Shown piece after piece: positions 1-11,894 of a stretch of DNA of 64,000 nt. A program made the translations under genes and the position numbers. Origin of the DNA: Schizophyllum amplum. Taxonomy: Eukaryota > Basidiomycota > Agaricomycetes > Agaricales > Schizophyllaceae. Location: contig VDMD01000028.1 of the NCBI GenBank assembly GCA_007026445.1, forward strand, positions 186,001 to 250,000, in the 5' to 3' direction. Within the stretch, counting starts at the first letter, position 1; every line of letters begins with the position of its first letter. Below the pieces are notes generated by a model. It worked only from the letters and a program-made list of their open reading frames with translations, made no database searches and had not been told where the DNA came from.

Positions 1-1036
1 CTCCTCAACTGCTGTATCCGGCCGTGCCAGTCGGGAAACCGAAGTGCACCGTCGCGCTCTGCGCGTTCGCCTCGAACAGCTCGATGACATCCACCGCGAG
101 CTAGAGAACTTCGTTCGGCGCGCACAGAACCTCGCCGATGCCGACGACATCCGCGCTCGTGTCGTAAAGTTTGCGGCAGGCTTCGCGCAGTTGGCAGAGG
201 TTCAACCGGCTGCATTCGAAGACATACTCGACGATGAGCTAGCCAAGTATGATAAGTTCCTTCACGGAGTAGCCGAGTGTGGCGATAGGCAGCAGGGCCT
301 GATGGAGGAGATCGAGGTGAGCGTCCGTGCTTGAATAGGTGAATCAGTGTTGACGGGGGAGACAGTATCACAATCAGCTGCTGCTCAACTCACGCAAAGA
401 AGATCCTTCGGTGAAGGAGCGTGAGCGTGCTCTACAGTCGCTCGACCTTGCGTATCACAAGTATCGTGAGATCGTGCGCAATCTGGAGGAGGGATTGAAC
501 GTAAAGTAGTCCGTTCGTTGCTCGGTGTCTCCGTTGACACCGGTTCCGCAGTTTTACAACGAGCTCTCGAAGATGCTTACACAGTTCAGGGAGTCGTGCA
601 AGATGTGGAGCCGCGAGAGGAGCCAGGGCTTGCAGTGAGGTTGTTTCTGTCAATTAAGGGCATGACGCTGACGCGAGACAGTACGATGATACAGTCGATG
701 GAGAAGATCAGTCTGCAGCAACGAACGCCACCACCAGAGCCTGCAGCTTCGCCACCGGTGCTGGAGCCGGAGCCGGAACCAGAAGGGGAGCCAGAGCCAG
801 AGCCAGAATCCGAGTCGGCATCCGAGTTGGAGGAAGAGGAAGAGGAACAACCCAAGCCGCCCCCGCCGCCTGCGCCTGCGCCTGCTCCCGCACCAGCTCG
901 TGCGCCCAAGCCGCGCGGTCTTCCATCGCTCACTTCGGGTGACTGGGGGTTCCAAGAGATCCCTCTTGCGCCTGGGCCTCCCCCGGCGCCCGCACCAGTA
1001 CAAACGCCTCGTCGTTCAACTCGTCGACAGCGCTGA
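1..1036 (+). CDS. BRO1/ALIX-family protein, C-terminal part (PalA/Rim20-like or Bro1)
   Basis: The gene enters the window already open, so its start lies to the left. Exons 1-316, 366-500, 552-634 and 682-1036 join in phase across introns of 47-51 nt and give the last ~295 residues. The first ~175 residues are helical and end in FYNELSKMLTQFRESCKMW, which resembles the end of the V-shaped domain of ALIX/Bro1 proteins. A tail follows with Pro-Glu repeats, an acidic run, a Pro-Ala run and a basic end (RRSTRRQR). Known for the family: these proteins bind ESCRT-III (Snf7/Vps32) on endosomes. PalA/Rim20 serves ambient-pH signalling through YPXL motifs of PacC/Rim101, and Bro1 serves multivesicular-body cargo deubiquitination. 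The N-terminal Bro1 domain is outside the window, so the two paralogues cannot be told apart. Confidence 0.65.
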
Positions 1037-1526
1037 CTGATCTGCGAAACCCCTTGAAGTTGGAGTATACGACATGGAGATTTGATTGCATACTTATCGG
1101 CTGGGGAGATGGATGCTTGTGGGTAATGTAATGGTAGCTGGAAGTGATATATGCGACTGCGTGAGATGGATGGAAGAGGCCTTCAGCCCAGTAAATACGT
1201 ACGTGCCTGAAACAATCGACACAGGCCTTGAGCCTGTCTTATAAAAACCTCCTAGAGTGCTACAGAGTAAATATCCATGACAACAACTTCAAGCAGTAGA
1301 ACGAGTAAGTACAGCAATGATGCGAGGGAAGAAAACGGTACGTTGTCGGACGGCGACGCGAGAGTGATACTAGAACTGACTGGTCTGGTGGCGTGATGTA
1401 TCAACGATAGGAAGCGCAGACGGACTGGCTGATAGCGCAGCTCTGAAGCTGGAAGAAAGCACTATGAGAAGGTATTGAGAATGGAAGAAAAAAAGAATAT
1501 GTACATTGAAGAAGGATCGGAGGAGC
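1037..1526. other. Intergenic region between convergent genes
   Basis: This is the shared 3' region of the BRO1-like gene (plus) and the nucleoporin gene (minus). I see no protein-coding exon, tRNA or repeat in it. Presumed 3' UTRs and polyadenylation sites of both genes lie here. AT-rich patches, such as around 1480-1500 (a run of A on the plus strand), could serve termination, but no exact site can be assigned. Confidence 0.5.
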
Positions 1527-4500
1527 TCAATGCTTGGCACCGCGCCGGTTAGGCAGCCGTCGAACGGGGCGACCGCCCGGGGGAGGAGCCGCGCTTGCCG
1601 TGTTGCTGGACGCAGAGCCCATAGTGAACAGGTTGCTTCCACCACCGTCGGCACCAGCCGCGGGCGCCGCAGCAGAAGGGAAGGGCGATGTCGGCGACGC
1701 GAAGCCACCCGCACTCCCGAACCCGCCAAATCCACCGCTAGGCGTACCAGGCTGCGGAAGGGTGAGAGACGGAACGCTTGGCGACGCTGGCTGGCTGCCA
1801 AAGGAGAACGACCCGGATTGCTGCATGGGCGGGGCGCCAAAGGAGAACGGTGCGGGCTGATTGAACGTCGACGGGCTGTTTGGGGCTGAGCCTGCCTGCG
1901 AAGATGCCTGACCGAACGGGTTGGATGCGCCGCCACCGCCGGACGGCGTGCCGAAAGCGAAGGACGAGCTCGTCGACGTCGGGGTGCTCGCCCCAAACGC
2001 GAAGGACCCAGTCGTGGAAGGTCGAGGAGGTTCCGTCGTCTCCGCAGGCTTGCTCCCTCCGAACGAGAAGCCACTGGACGTTGCAGGTGGGCCGAAGCCG
2101 AAGGCAGGCTTGTCTTCTGGTTTATCCTTCTGTCCGAAGGGATTAGATCCCGCCGAGGCTGGTGGCACGCCGAACGCGAAGGGGTTGGACGGCGCAGTGT
2201 TACTGGTCGCCGACCCAAAGCCAGAGGGGCCGCCTCCGAATGAGAAGCTTCCGCCGGTATTGAGAGTGAGCTTGGAGGGCTCTGCCTTGTTGATCTCCCT
2301 CGTCGGGCTCTCCTCCATCCGCATTTCATTGTCCTCGTTCCTAGGCGGCGTCGAGGGACGAGCTGCCGCGGGAGCGCCGAAGGAGAACGGCTTTGGCGCA
2401 TCGCTGCTTGCCGCAGCTACAGAAGACCCAAAGCCGAAGGACACGGCCGGAGCGGGAGCGGGTGCAGCAGGCGCGGCACCGAAGCTGAACGCCGGCTTCT
2501 TTTCTTCCTGCGTGGCGGGCGGTGTGCTCGGCGCCGCTCCGAAGGAGAACGGCGACCCCGCATCAGCCTTGGGAGGCTGGCCGAACGAGAACGGCGCTGG
2601 GCTTGGTGTTCCCGAACCAAAGAGCGGTTTGGGCGCATCAGCAGATGGTGCAGATCCAAAGAGCGGCTTGGGCGCCTCCACAGCTAGTGGCGCTCCAAAG
2701 GCAGGCTTCGCTGCCTCGGTGGCCGATGCTGGTGCGCCGAATAGTGGCTTCGGAGCACCGGCAGATGCAGCTGCAGGCTGTCCAAACGAGAAGGGCGTCG
2801 ACGCCTTGGGCGCCTCGACGGCTGCGGCTGGCGTACCGAAGGAGAATGGAGCGGGCTTGGATGCTTCGTCAGGTTTGGCTGCCGGTGCGCCGAATGAGAA
2901 CCCGACAGATGCAGCAGGCTGAGCCGGGGCCGCCCCGAACAAACCACCTGCAGTCGTGCTGGACGTCGATGGCTGTCCGAACGGACTCGGAGCACTCTCT
3001 GCAGCCTTTGTCGATGGCTCAGCGGGCTTGCCAAACAAGCCGCCAGTCGCAGGTTCGGCGGGCTTGCCGAAGGAGAACGGCGAGGCGACAGCAGGCTTCG
3101 GCGCCTCGTCCTTCTTCTCGAAGGTGAACGCCGGGCCAGCGACAGGCTTTGCGGACTCGCCGCTCTTAGCCGGCGCAAACAGGGAGGACGCGCTGTGGCC
3201 GTTGGTGGACGCTGAGCTCGCTGGCCCCTCTGCAGATGACTTGCCCGCGGCCCCGACCCAAAACGGACTGTTGGGATCCTTGACTGGCTCGATAGGGGCT
3301 GGAGTGCCGAAGGAGAACGCGGGTTGAGAGGCGGACGGCTTGGGCGTGGCGGGTGCGACATCGAGCTTGGGCGTCGCAGCCGGTGTTGGAAATAGAGGCG
3401 TCGGCGGTGCAGGGACACTGATAGGTTTCGCGAGGACGGGCGATGAAGAGAAGAAGTTCGGCACGCTGCCATTTGAGGAAGCCGGTGTCGAAGCGGTCGT
3501 GGACGACGGTTCCGTCTTTGGCGGAGCAGCGAAAGAGAAAGCTGGAGCAGCAGGTTTCTCGGCCGATGGGGCCGCGAGAGGGGATACTTCGGAAACCTTC
3601 GAGGCCGCCGGAGCCGCTGAGCCCAGCGAGAATGGAAGGGAAGAGACGGGCGGCTCCCTGGTCCCCGCGGCACTTTGCTCGATGGCAGGTGCCTGCCCGG
3701 GAATGTCAGTAATGAAAACGATAACATATGATAGAAGCAGCTTACTTGAGGTGGCTTGGCGAAGAAATCTGCCTTGACCTGGAAAGGCGGGGCACTCGCT
3801 TGAAGCGAGTTCAGCTTCTCTATTTCCTTGTTGCGCTCGTCCAGCTCCTCGTCTTCCACATCCACATCATCTTCCTCGAAGGCGGCAGAGAACTTTTTCT
3901 TGAGTGGGCGCGCAGTAGGGCGCGCGAGATGATTTCTGCTCGTCTTTGTGCGGCCGATGCGCAACGACGAGCCTTGCGTGGACGCTTCAGCGGTACGCGG
4001 AGCGAATGTGTCCTGGGGCGGTAGCTCTGGAACGGCAGCCTCATGGCCCTTATTCTCTTTCTCGGTCGTACCCGTACTCGTATCCATCTGGCCATCCTTG
4101 AATGCTTCCTCGTTCGCGTCTTCAGAATGGAAAGATTCGTCAGGGTCACCGCCAGATTTACGACGCGCAAGGAGCTTCTTCAATCCGTTTCGGCTGGCGT
4201 AAGGCTTCGTATCGTTCATCGTCTTCTCTTCTTTGTCCTTGCCTTTTCTTTTCTTCTTGCCCTGGCCAGTCATGTTCATGACGTGCTGTTCTTCTTCATT
4301 CATAGGAATGAACTTGCGTTTCTTTTTGAAGAGATCGGGTCCAGTGGAGGGACGAGAAGTGCTTGCAAGCGCAGAGGCATCGGTTGTATCCTTGCGGCGA
4401 CGGGTCGGGATGATAGGAGTCTTGTATGCATCCAACTCATAAAGCGCTTTCTGAGCTGCTTCTGCGGATGCTGCGCCTGCTACAGTTCAGCAACGCGGCG

Positions 4501-5479
4501 TACAACGGAAGGGCTGATACACACGTGGCGTGGGCTCCTGGCTAACCCGAAACGAAAGCGAGCTACGAGACTTGGACGGCGAGAACAGCTGAAAAACATG
4601 TTAATAACCAGTGAGCATAGCTGAGAAATTACGCACGTGTCTCTGAGCTTCAGCCATATTGCCCAAAGTCGTACCAGGCATCAAGCGCTGGCGGGTTTCG
4701 ACGCCTTGCGAGGGTGCACGCACGAAGGAAGGATTTGACGTCAGAGTCGTAAGACTCGGCGGCGCCGGACTGTCGCGCGAGGGCTCAATCTGTGGAGTCG
4801 ACATACGCATACGGAGAGAGGACGTCGGAGGGAGAGAGCCCCGGAAGGACGGTGAACGCCTCATCGGCTCCTCGATGATGTCCATAGAGTAATCACGTTG
4901 AGGAATCGATGGCATATACTGCATTGTGACATCCCTGGCCAATGGACGAGGCTGATACTGGCGGTGAGGGGGATCGACGGACATCGTGCGGGAGATGGTA
5001 GGCGCGCCAAAAGGCGAGGCAGTGCGACGGATGTCGTCCACCAGTACCGAATGTCGGGAGTTCGAGAGGGGGAGATTGACCGAGCTTGCACGTTCCATGG
5101 ATTGCGCAAAGTGGCGCTGAGGCAGAGGCTGATACTGCTTCCTGAACGCATTCGCCGGCGGGTCCAGATATCCAGAGGCGTGCATCCATTGATCACTGGA
5201 CTGGGGCTGGGGCTCGGGGCTCTCTCTGCGGGCGCGCTTCGCTGGTGTCGGCGCTCCTTCTGCGCCAATCGCAGACTCCGCTGGCTCCGCCGCCAGCCGC
5301 CTGCGCTTTCCGGCCGCGTCCTTGTCCTCCTCGAATTCTTCCACCTGACTGGCGCTTCCGAGCCATCTGAGCGGTGCCGTGACGACGCTCTTGAGAGCGC
5401 CAAAGAACGACGAGCCGGAGCGCGTGAGCTCGCGCCGCTGCTGCTCGCGCTGCTCCCGGGAGCGGTTGGCGGCGGACAT
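1527..5479 (-). CDS. FG-repeat nucleoporin, Nup1/Nup60/Nup153-like
   Basis: Exons (minus) 5479-4637, 4588-4525, 4479-3746 and 3692-1527 join in phase to 1,268 aa. The N-terminus has basic residues followed by FFGALKSVVTAPLRWLG (about residues 25-41). This resembles the membrane-bending amphipathic helix of yeast Nup1 and Nup60 that docks on the inner nuclear membrane. A basic cluster (GKRRR, AKRARRE) suggests a nuclear localisation signal. From about residue 560 the protein is a long array of FSFG, FGxP and GLFG-type repeats with Ser, Pro and Ala spacers, and it ends with the basic stretch RPVRRLPNRRGAKH. FG repeats form the permeability barrier of the nuclear pore and bind karyopherins; placement on the nuclear basket is inferred from the helix. 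The ATG at 5479 is chosen because an in-frame ATG further up would lie in the divergent promoter. An alternative acceptor at the third exon shifts only one residue pair. Confidence 0.85.
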
Positions 5480-5644
5480 GGCGGCCGTCGGGGACAAGAG
5501 CGAAAGGAAACAAAAAGTTTCGTCACGTCGTGACGCGGTCTTCAGCACGTGAGGGCAGCCCACATTGACGTCAACCCCGAGGCGCGGCGCGCGTCGTTAC
5601 GAGCGCTTAACGGAGCGCGCCCATCTGGCTTGTCTCTGCCCATC
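5480..5644. promoter_or_regulatory. Divergent promoter of the nucleoporin gene and YME2
   Basis: Only 165 bp separate the two start codons, so both genes must be driven from here. The stretch carries a perfect inverted repeat CGTCACGTCGTGACG (5521-5535), an E-box CACGTG (5546-5551) and a full CRE/ATF-type palindrome TGACGTCA (5566-5573). In fungi the CRE is bound by bZIP factors of the ATF/CREB class and CACGTG by bHLH factors such as Cbf1. Binding here is inferred only from the motifs. No clear TATA box is present. Confidence 0.6.
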
Positions 5645-8600
5645 ATGCTGTCGAGACAAGCGTGCACGCGAATACTGGCGCGTCGGACACTGCGTCCTTA
5701 CGCGACCGAGGCCGGCCTCGATGCGCAAGAGGCCTGGCTCTTCGTCGGCTCCATCTTCCCCGTCCGAGTGGGCAAACTCGAGTAAGTACGGCTGCTTCAC
5801 TTACCTACATTTACCTCATGGCTTGCAGTCCCCGATACTTCATCGGTCGCCTCAGAGAAGACCGCCTGCTGCATAATGTCCGATCGACTTTATCATCCGT
5901 GCGGGACCATAGCTTTGAGATCCTCTCCGTGGAGCCATATCACAAGGACGGCGGTGCTTTCATCAAATTCAAATACGTGGGGGACGAGGAGACCCTTTCT
6001 TCCCTTGAGCGGACCCTGAAGGAATTGACGCGCAAAGCCGGTGGTTTGCAATCGTGGACTGGACTGAAGAGGGCCGACATTTGGCTGGTCAAATCCCGCC
6101 ATCCTTGGCTAGAGGTTAGTCGCACAAGCATAGAAACAAAATAACCCTTAGCCGTCACTCAGGATATGGACCGCTGGCCATCCATGACGTTGCGCGTTGA
6201 ATTCATGGGAGGAGAAGTCACTGAGGAGCAAGTCTTCGATTTATTTAGAGTAAGCGTCCCCTTTCCCATTCCCTCGCTTCACTGACCCCGCATGACAGCC
6301 TTATGGTCGCATTGAAGATATCGAAGCACCGAAAACGTCTGGCAAGTTCCCCGCCCTTTCCGTAGAGTACCGTCGCTATCGTGGGGCAACTACCGCACGG
6401 AATGTGCTATACGGACACGAGATAACCTTGCCATCCGGCGGAAAGGTGCGCTTACGGCCAACTTACGAGCCAGCCATGCACCCATATGCGGTGCGGGACT
6501 GGCTGTCAAAGCATCCGAGGATTGTACTGCCAGTCGCTCTCTTTCTCCTCGGTAGCCTCACATACGCGGTACGTAGCTTGAGCCATTACATGTGCGCCAG
6601 CCAAGACCTGACCGGTTGCAGATATTCGACCCCATCCGAAGCCTGATGGTCGAGGCTAAGATGATGAACTGGTTCGACTACAAGGAGTACAGGCTCTGGC
6701 AGTGGTTCCGCGAAAACGCACTGGAACGTCTTCCCTTGGCGTTCGAGTCGAAGATAGCGGAGGCACCAGCGGAGGACGCCTGGAAGGAGAGGATGGACGC
6801 TTTCAACGCCATCAAGACCTATCTCAATGACTTCCCCAGTAAGCCTCCATTTTGTCCTGGCCGCTGTACGCCAATCATTGACGTGGGTTAAGACACCATC
6901 GCCTTTGTGCATGGACCTCAGGGTAGCGGCAAGACCCGCATGGTGCGCGCTGTCTTGGAACCTTTCGACAGGTACGCGACGACGTATGAGCATTGAGATA
7001 CTTGCTGACGCTCATACGAAGACCTACACTGGAAATTGACTGCCGGGAGCTCGTCAAGGCACCGTCGGATGTCCAGATGATTGGTTCGTTGGCTAAACAG
7101 ACGGGCTACTGGCCGATCTTCACGTTCCTCAACTCCATGAGCAACCTCATCGACTTGGCAAGCGTCGGGATGATTGGGCAAAAAGGTACTTGCACATATG
7201 GCTCGCAGGAGACCGTAGACTGACATAGACACAATCCTAGCTGGGCTTGGTAGCTCAACGCCCGATCAACTACGCGATATCTTGTCGACGGTCACCGTGT
7301 CGCTGAAGCGTGCTAACACGTCACACCGGGACAAAATCGTCAGGCAGACGAAGCGTCACGAGGCGAGGCAAGCTAGGGACAAGTCCATCGCAGCAGTATG
7401 GGGTCGGATAAGCAGCCTCTGGGCCGGTGGTAAGTCCGCGTATGCTGAGAAGTGCCACAAATTCTCATTCTGGCAGAAAACGCCGAACCAGGGAGCATCA
7501 GGACGATGGGTGGCAATGAAGACCACACAAGCGCTGACCAGCACCGGGAGAAACCCGCGAAGGACAAGTCGACTGGTGAGGTCAAGGAGGATATGGCTCG
7601 CAAGGTCAAGGGCTCGAACGACGCGGAGGCGCTTCAGTCCCTTCCGACTGTCCTGATCCGTAACTTTGCTGGAGCAGGTGCAGGCAAAGACGAGATGCTA
7701 GAAGTGTTGGCGCAGTGGGCAACGACGCTTGCGGAGAATAAGGTGAGTGTGTTTTTTTGTCAGTGTTTCCCCTGGTCTGATATGGTCGCAGATCGCGCAC
7801 GTCGTCATCCTTTCCGATAACCGCGAGAATTCCAAGCGGTTGGCCAAAGGTACATACCTCGCCACCTTGACAATGTCGGCCTCTGACGAAGGACTATAGC
7901 CATGCCCACGAAGCCTCTTTACTCCGTAGCGTTGTCGGACGCAGACGCCGCCACCTCGCTTTCCTACGTAAAGCAGAAGTTACAAGACATCGACGTCGAG
8001 GCCAACTTCTCAAGCGAGCAGATTAGTCTCATTCAACGTCTTGGTGGGCGTGCGAGCGACCTCGAGAGCGTCAGTAGGCCTAAAGCGTGTATCCTATTAA
8101 TTGCTCACACGCAGTCTTCCAGCTCGTCCACAAAGTACGCAACGGGCAAACAGTCGAGGATGCCGTAGAGGACATCATCTCCCGCGGCGTGGCCGAGCTC
8201 CGCAAGAACGCATTCGGCGACGACGCGGACGACGCGAAGAACCTGCCTTGGTCGCGTGAACAGGCGTGGCACGTTCTCAAGCAGCTGGCCAAGCAGGAGG
8301 CGATCCCGTATCAGGATCTGCTGTACAATTTTCCATTCAAGGGCAACGAGAACGCGCTGCGGTCTATGGAGCAAGCAGAACTTATCACAGTGGGGACTCA
8401 CAATGGTAGGTTTGGTCGCGAGGTTGACAAGGATGTATATGTACTGACTTGCGTCCCAGGCCGACCTTCCGCTGTGCGCGCAGGGAAGCCTGTATACAAA
8501 TGGGTGTTCGAGCGCCTGTATCATGGTAAGACAGCGTTATTCATGAAAGGATGACTGTTTGACGCTGCGCAGACCCGATTTTCCAGGCGGCCATGGACAT

Positions 8601-8829
8601 CTCGTACAATCAACAGGTGATCGACAAGGCGGAGTCCACTATTAGATCCTGCGAGGAAGAACTATTAAGGCTGAAAGAGATTGGTCTGGAGCACGGATGG
8701 CTTGGGCGGACGCCACCTTCTGAACGGGCCAACTACCTGTTCGACAAGATGCAAAGTGCGGGGCGGAAGATCGTTCAGTTGGAGCGGAAGAACGTGGAGT
8801 TGCAGAAGGTGCTTGCTCGCGGTGGCTAA
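5645..8829 (+). CDS. YME2: Mitochondrial escape protein 2 (YME2/RNA12)
   Basis: Fourteen exons (5645-5781, 5829-6114, 6163-6249, 6299-6568, 6622-6838, 6893-6971, 7022-7185, 7241-7429, 7477-7742, 7792-7849, 7900-8073, 8115-8405, 8460-8525, 8573-8829) splice without any frame error to 846 aa. The N-terminus is basic and Arg-rich (MLSRQACTRILARRTLR), a plausible mitochondrial presequence. An RRM-like segment covers about residues 142-225, and one hydrophobic span follows the segment HPRIVLPVALFLLGSLTY near residue 245. A P-loop GPQGSGKT at about residues 341-348 opens an AAA-like domain, and a helical C-terminus ends the protein. Known role: an inner mitochondrial membrane protein that affects nucleoid structure and mtDNA escape. 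It shares a promoter with the nucleoporin gene. Introns are 41-55 nt. Confidence 0.93.
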
Positions 8830-9812
8830 GTATTACACTCCTGTACGCGGCTGTGGACGTTATACATATACACGAGGATATGTTGTTCTTATTGTCCTCC
8901 GTATGAGTGCTGTTGTGCTGTCGAGATGCTGGTGCCACACATCCCGCAGTACGGACCTATGGTTGCGATTCCACTCATGTCATGTCTATTTCGCTGATGC
9001 AGGCATCACAGGCACATTGCTTCGCTCTGTTGAGGGTCTCCTTGAGTGACCTTGAGTGGCCTGCCAGTGACCGGAGCGATTCGGGTGGTCCTGGCGTCGA
9101 GAGCAAGTCCAGGGCAAGTCGTTGTGCAGCCTTGTTCTATATTAAGACATTTTGACGGGCGTAATTGTAGGTCCGTGGCGGCGCGCGCACCCACATCCAC
9201 GGCGAGGATGTTTCGGGCGCTTTCAGTGTTCACGCGTTTGGAAACTCATGGGCCTCGGCTTCAGAGAGAGCCGACTGCCCAACCTGGCGTCGATATCCCC
9301 TCGCTCAGACGGCTCGGGACTGCACCAGGCTTTGCGTGGCTGCTCACTCTACCGGACCAGCCACTTACGAGCGGGCCATTGTGCACGCTTTGGGCAGACG
9401 CGCTAAGGCGCCTTATGTCCGCCCCTATTCCCATGGCCGCGGGATCTTACGATGACGTTTGGACCTAGTTTCATAATGCGCCCATGAGGACCTACCAGTG
9501 CACAGTCACGGGTGCGCATTGTCTTCGACGATGAAAAGGATGCCTTATTCGCGATTCCATGCCGGACAGAGCGCTCTGCACTGCTTGGGATGATGCGGAC
9601 GTGGAGGTCAAGGCCCATGGGGGCCTTTGTCGGCGAGTAATCGTTTTGGTAATTTTCCACCGGGGTGCGGCTCAACACTGTGCCCCCGCTGTGGTCGGCG
9701 CCGTTCGGCGGCATGGCACATATATAACACAACGCTGCCGACCCATCTTCTTTATCTGCCATCGCTGCTTACCCCGCAAAATATTCCCTAGCTGCTTTGT
9801 GCAACAAGAGGC
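8830..9812. other. Intergenic region, 3' of YME2 and 5' of the MFS gene
   Basis: About 980 bp carry no exon I can support. A plus-strand open frame at 9046-9468 has no recognisable domain, no Kozak-like start and atypical composition, and I treat it as chance. A TATA-like element (ATATATAA, near 9719) lies about 95 bp before the MFS start codon. The remainder shows no repeat or RNA gene. Confidence 0.45.
9717..9729 (+). promoter_or_regulatory. TATA-like element of the MFS transporter gene
   Basis: The sequence CACATATATAACA lies roughly 85-95 bp upstream of the ATG at 9813, a usual distance for a fungal TATA box plus short leader. The pyrimidine-rich stretch around 9745-9780 would then be the transcription start and leader. 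This is inference from motif and spacing only. Confidence 0.4.
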
Positions 9813-11894
9813 ATGTCCGACCATAACAGCCTCGAGAAGAGCGGGTTCCCCGCCCCCACCCCGTCTACGAAGAGCGATGATGAACTCGCGGCACAGCGCG
9901 CGTCCGACAAGGCGTTGGTGCGCAAAATTGACCGCCGTCTGGTCCCCATACTGTCCGCCCTCTACCTTGGTACGTAACTGCCGTGGGGTTGTGGGGTATG
10001 GAGGCTAACGCTCTCGCAGTGAACTTCCTTTGTCGCTCGAACATCGGGAACGCAAAGACTTTTGGCCTCACTACCGACCTTCATGTCTCCAATGAACTTT
10101 ATCCTCACGCCCTGGCTGCCTTCTACTGTTCGTCCCCTCATCCTCGTCGCCTGGTGTGTCATGAGGCTGATAATTCATCGCAGACCCCTACGTCGCCTCC
10201 CAGATACCCAGTAACTCCGTGCTAAAACGGTGGAGACCCAAGTGCTGGCTGCCACTTATATGTTGTGTAAGTACAACCGTTATCGATGACACGAGCGTAC
10301 ATCTGACAATTCTCACAGTGCTGGGGGATTTGTCAAATATTCATGTGCTTTGTGAAAACCTACAATCAGTTGTGGGGAGCGCGCGTGGTTTTGGGTGCGC
10401 TGGAAGGCGGATTGTGAGTAAGGCTCCCTGTGTAGCGACCTCTTCGTTGACGAGTACCTTTAGATTCCCAGGAGGTCAATATGCTCCGCGCATTATCTCA
10501 CTACCTTGCTGACAAGTCGGCAGTCTCACTATATATCACTCTGTGGTATCCCAAGCGTGAATGCGGATTTCGCGGAGCTGTCTTCTTCTCTGCTGCAACG
10601 TGAGCTTTTTCGCCTGCTATCGCTTACGGCGTATCTGACTCGTCGTCAGCGTGGCAGGCGCTTTCTCTGGTCTCTTGGCAAGGCTCTTCTCTCTCATGGG
10701 TGCGTGTTCACCCGTCGTCTACCGCATCATACTGACTATTTGCAAAGATGGCCTCGGCGATATGGCCGGCTGGCAGTGGATTTGGATCATGGAGGGCATT
10801 ATCGCAGTTCTCGTTGGCGTATTAGCCTACTTCGTCCTCGAAGACTACCCGGACACTGCTAAATGTGCGTTTCACTCACGGTACTGCGCTCCTTCATTAC
10901 TGACGTTGTCATGCAGTCCTCACCCCCACCGAGCGCGCACGTGTATTGCAAAGGCTATCGGAGGACAACGAAGGTCTCTCGTCTGAATGGACGAGCCACT
11001 TCGTATTGTCTGCCGTCAAAGACGCGAAGGTATGGCTGCAAGCCGGTATGTCTTTACGGATATGTGATGGCTTGACGTCGCTGATTTCTCTTTAGTGATA
11101 TTCTTCTGCGTCTTGACGCCTACCTACGGTCTCTCCCTATTCATGCCTACCATTGTAAGTCCCTGTCACATCGTCAGATAAGTCAAGAGGTCTTACCTAC
11201 CGCCCCCAGATCGCAAATATGGGCTACACATCGGGGATCGCCAACCTTTTGACGGTTCCGCCTTTTGTCTTCGGTTGCATCGTGAGTTGCGGTGTCCTAG
11301 ACCCTTCTGCATTCGCTGATCCTTCCCCTTAGATCTGCGTTCTCGGTGGATGGTACTCCGACAGATTCAGCACACGTTTTGCGCCGCTGGTCGTGTTCTT
11401 CGCTACGGCCATCGTCGGTTTCATCCTGCTCATCACATCGAACGAAGTTGCCGCACAGTACATCGGCACTTTCTTCGCCGCCGCAGGCATATACTCTTGT
11501 GTCCCCCTGTCGTCGATGTGGGCAGGGAACAACATGGGCGGCAAGACGAAGCGCACCATCGGGATTGCCATAGTCGTCTGCTTTGGTAACATGGGAGGCG
11601 TCGTGTGCTCGTACCTCTTTCCCGCGGCCGACTCGCCACGTTTCTTCATGGTACGCCCATCCGATAACTCGTCGACCACGCGGGACTGACTGTTCGCGCT
11701 AGGGTTACGGTGTTATGATCGGGCTTTGTTGTGTCGGGATTGCCTGCTGCGTTGTGTTGCGTCTATTCATGGAGAAGGAGAACTCACAACGTGACGCGGA
11801 AGACGCCAGCCATGGGCGTGTATGGGATGCGAAGACCATGGCGGAGTACAAAGACATGGGTGACGACGCCCCATTCTTCAGGTATAAATTATAG
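9813..11894 (+). CDS. MFS transporter, allantoate/nicotinate permease type (ACS/Dal5 family)
   Basis: Thirteen exons (9813-9969, 10020-10127, 10184-10266, 10319-10413, 10464-10474, 10524-10599, 10650-10699, 10748-10864, 10917-11045, 11096-11154, 11210-11281, 11333-11650, 11703-11894) total 1,467 nt, giving 488 aa with no frame break. A cytosolic N-terminus with KIDRRLVPIL leads into helix 1. Then follow the anion:cation symporter signature RSNIGNAK, the helix 4-5 region with GALEGGLFPG, a loop after helix 6 (LEDYPDTAKFLTPTERA) and a second half with GGWYSDRF and WAGNNMGGKTKR. About 12 membrane spans are expected. Family substrates are allantoate, nicotinate, pantothenate and other organic anions, and the substrate here cannot be read off. 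Exon 5 is only 11 nt and has a weak GTCAAT donor. The join is required to keep the conserved LFPG segment. Confidence 0.85.

Noticed and set aside
586..1003. Long minus-strand frames opposite the BRO1-like tail
   Set aside because: They are Gly/Ser/Arg low-complexity shadows of the Pro-Glu repeats on the plus strand.
1921..2922. 333-codon plus-strand frame opposite the nucleoporin
   Set aside because: It is the antisense image of FG repeats. The minus strand gives the classical FSFG pattern and proper introns.
9046..9468. 140-codon frame between YME2 and the MFS gene
   Set aside because: No recognisable domain, no intron-exon logic and atypical composition. Kept as intergenic.
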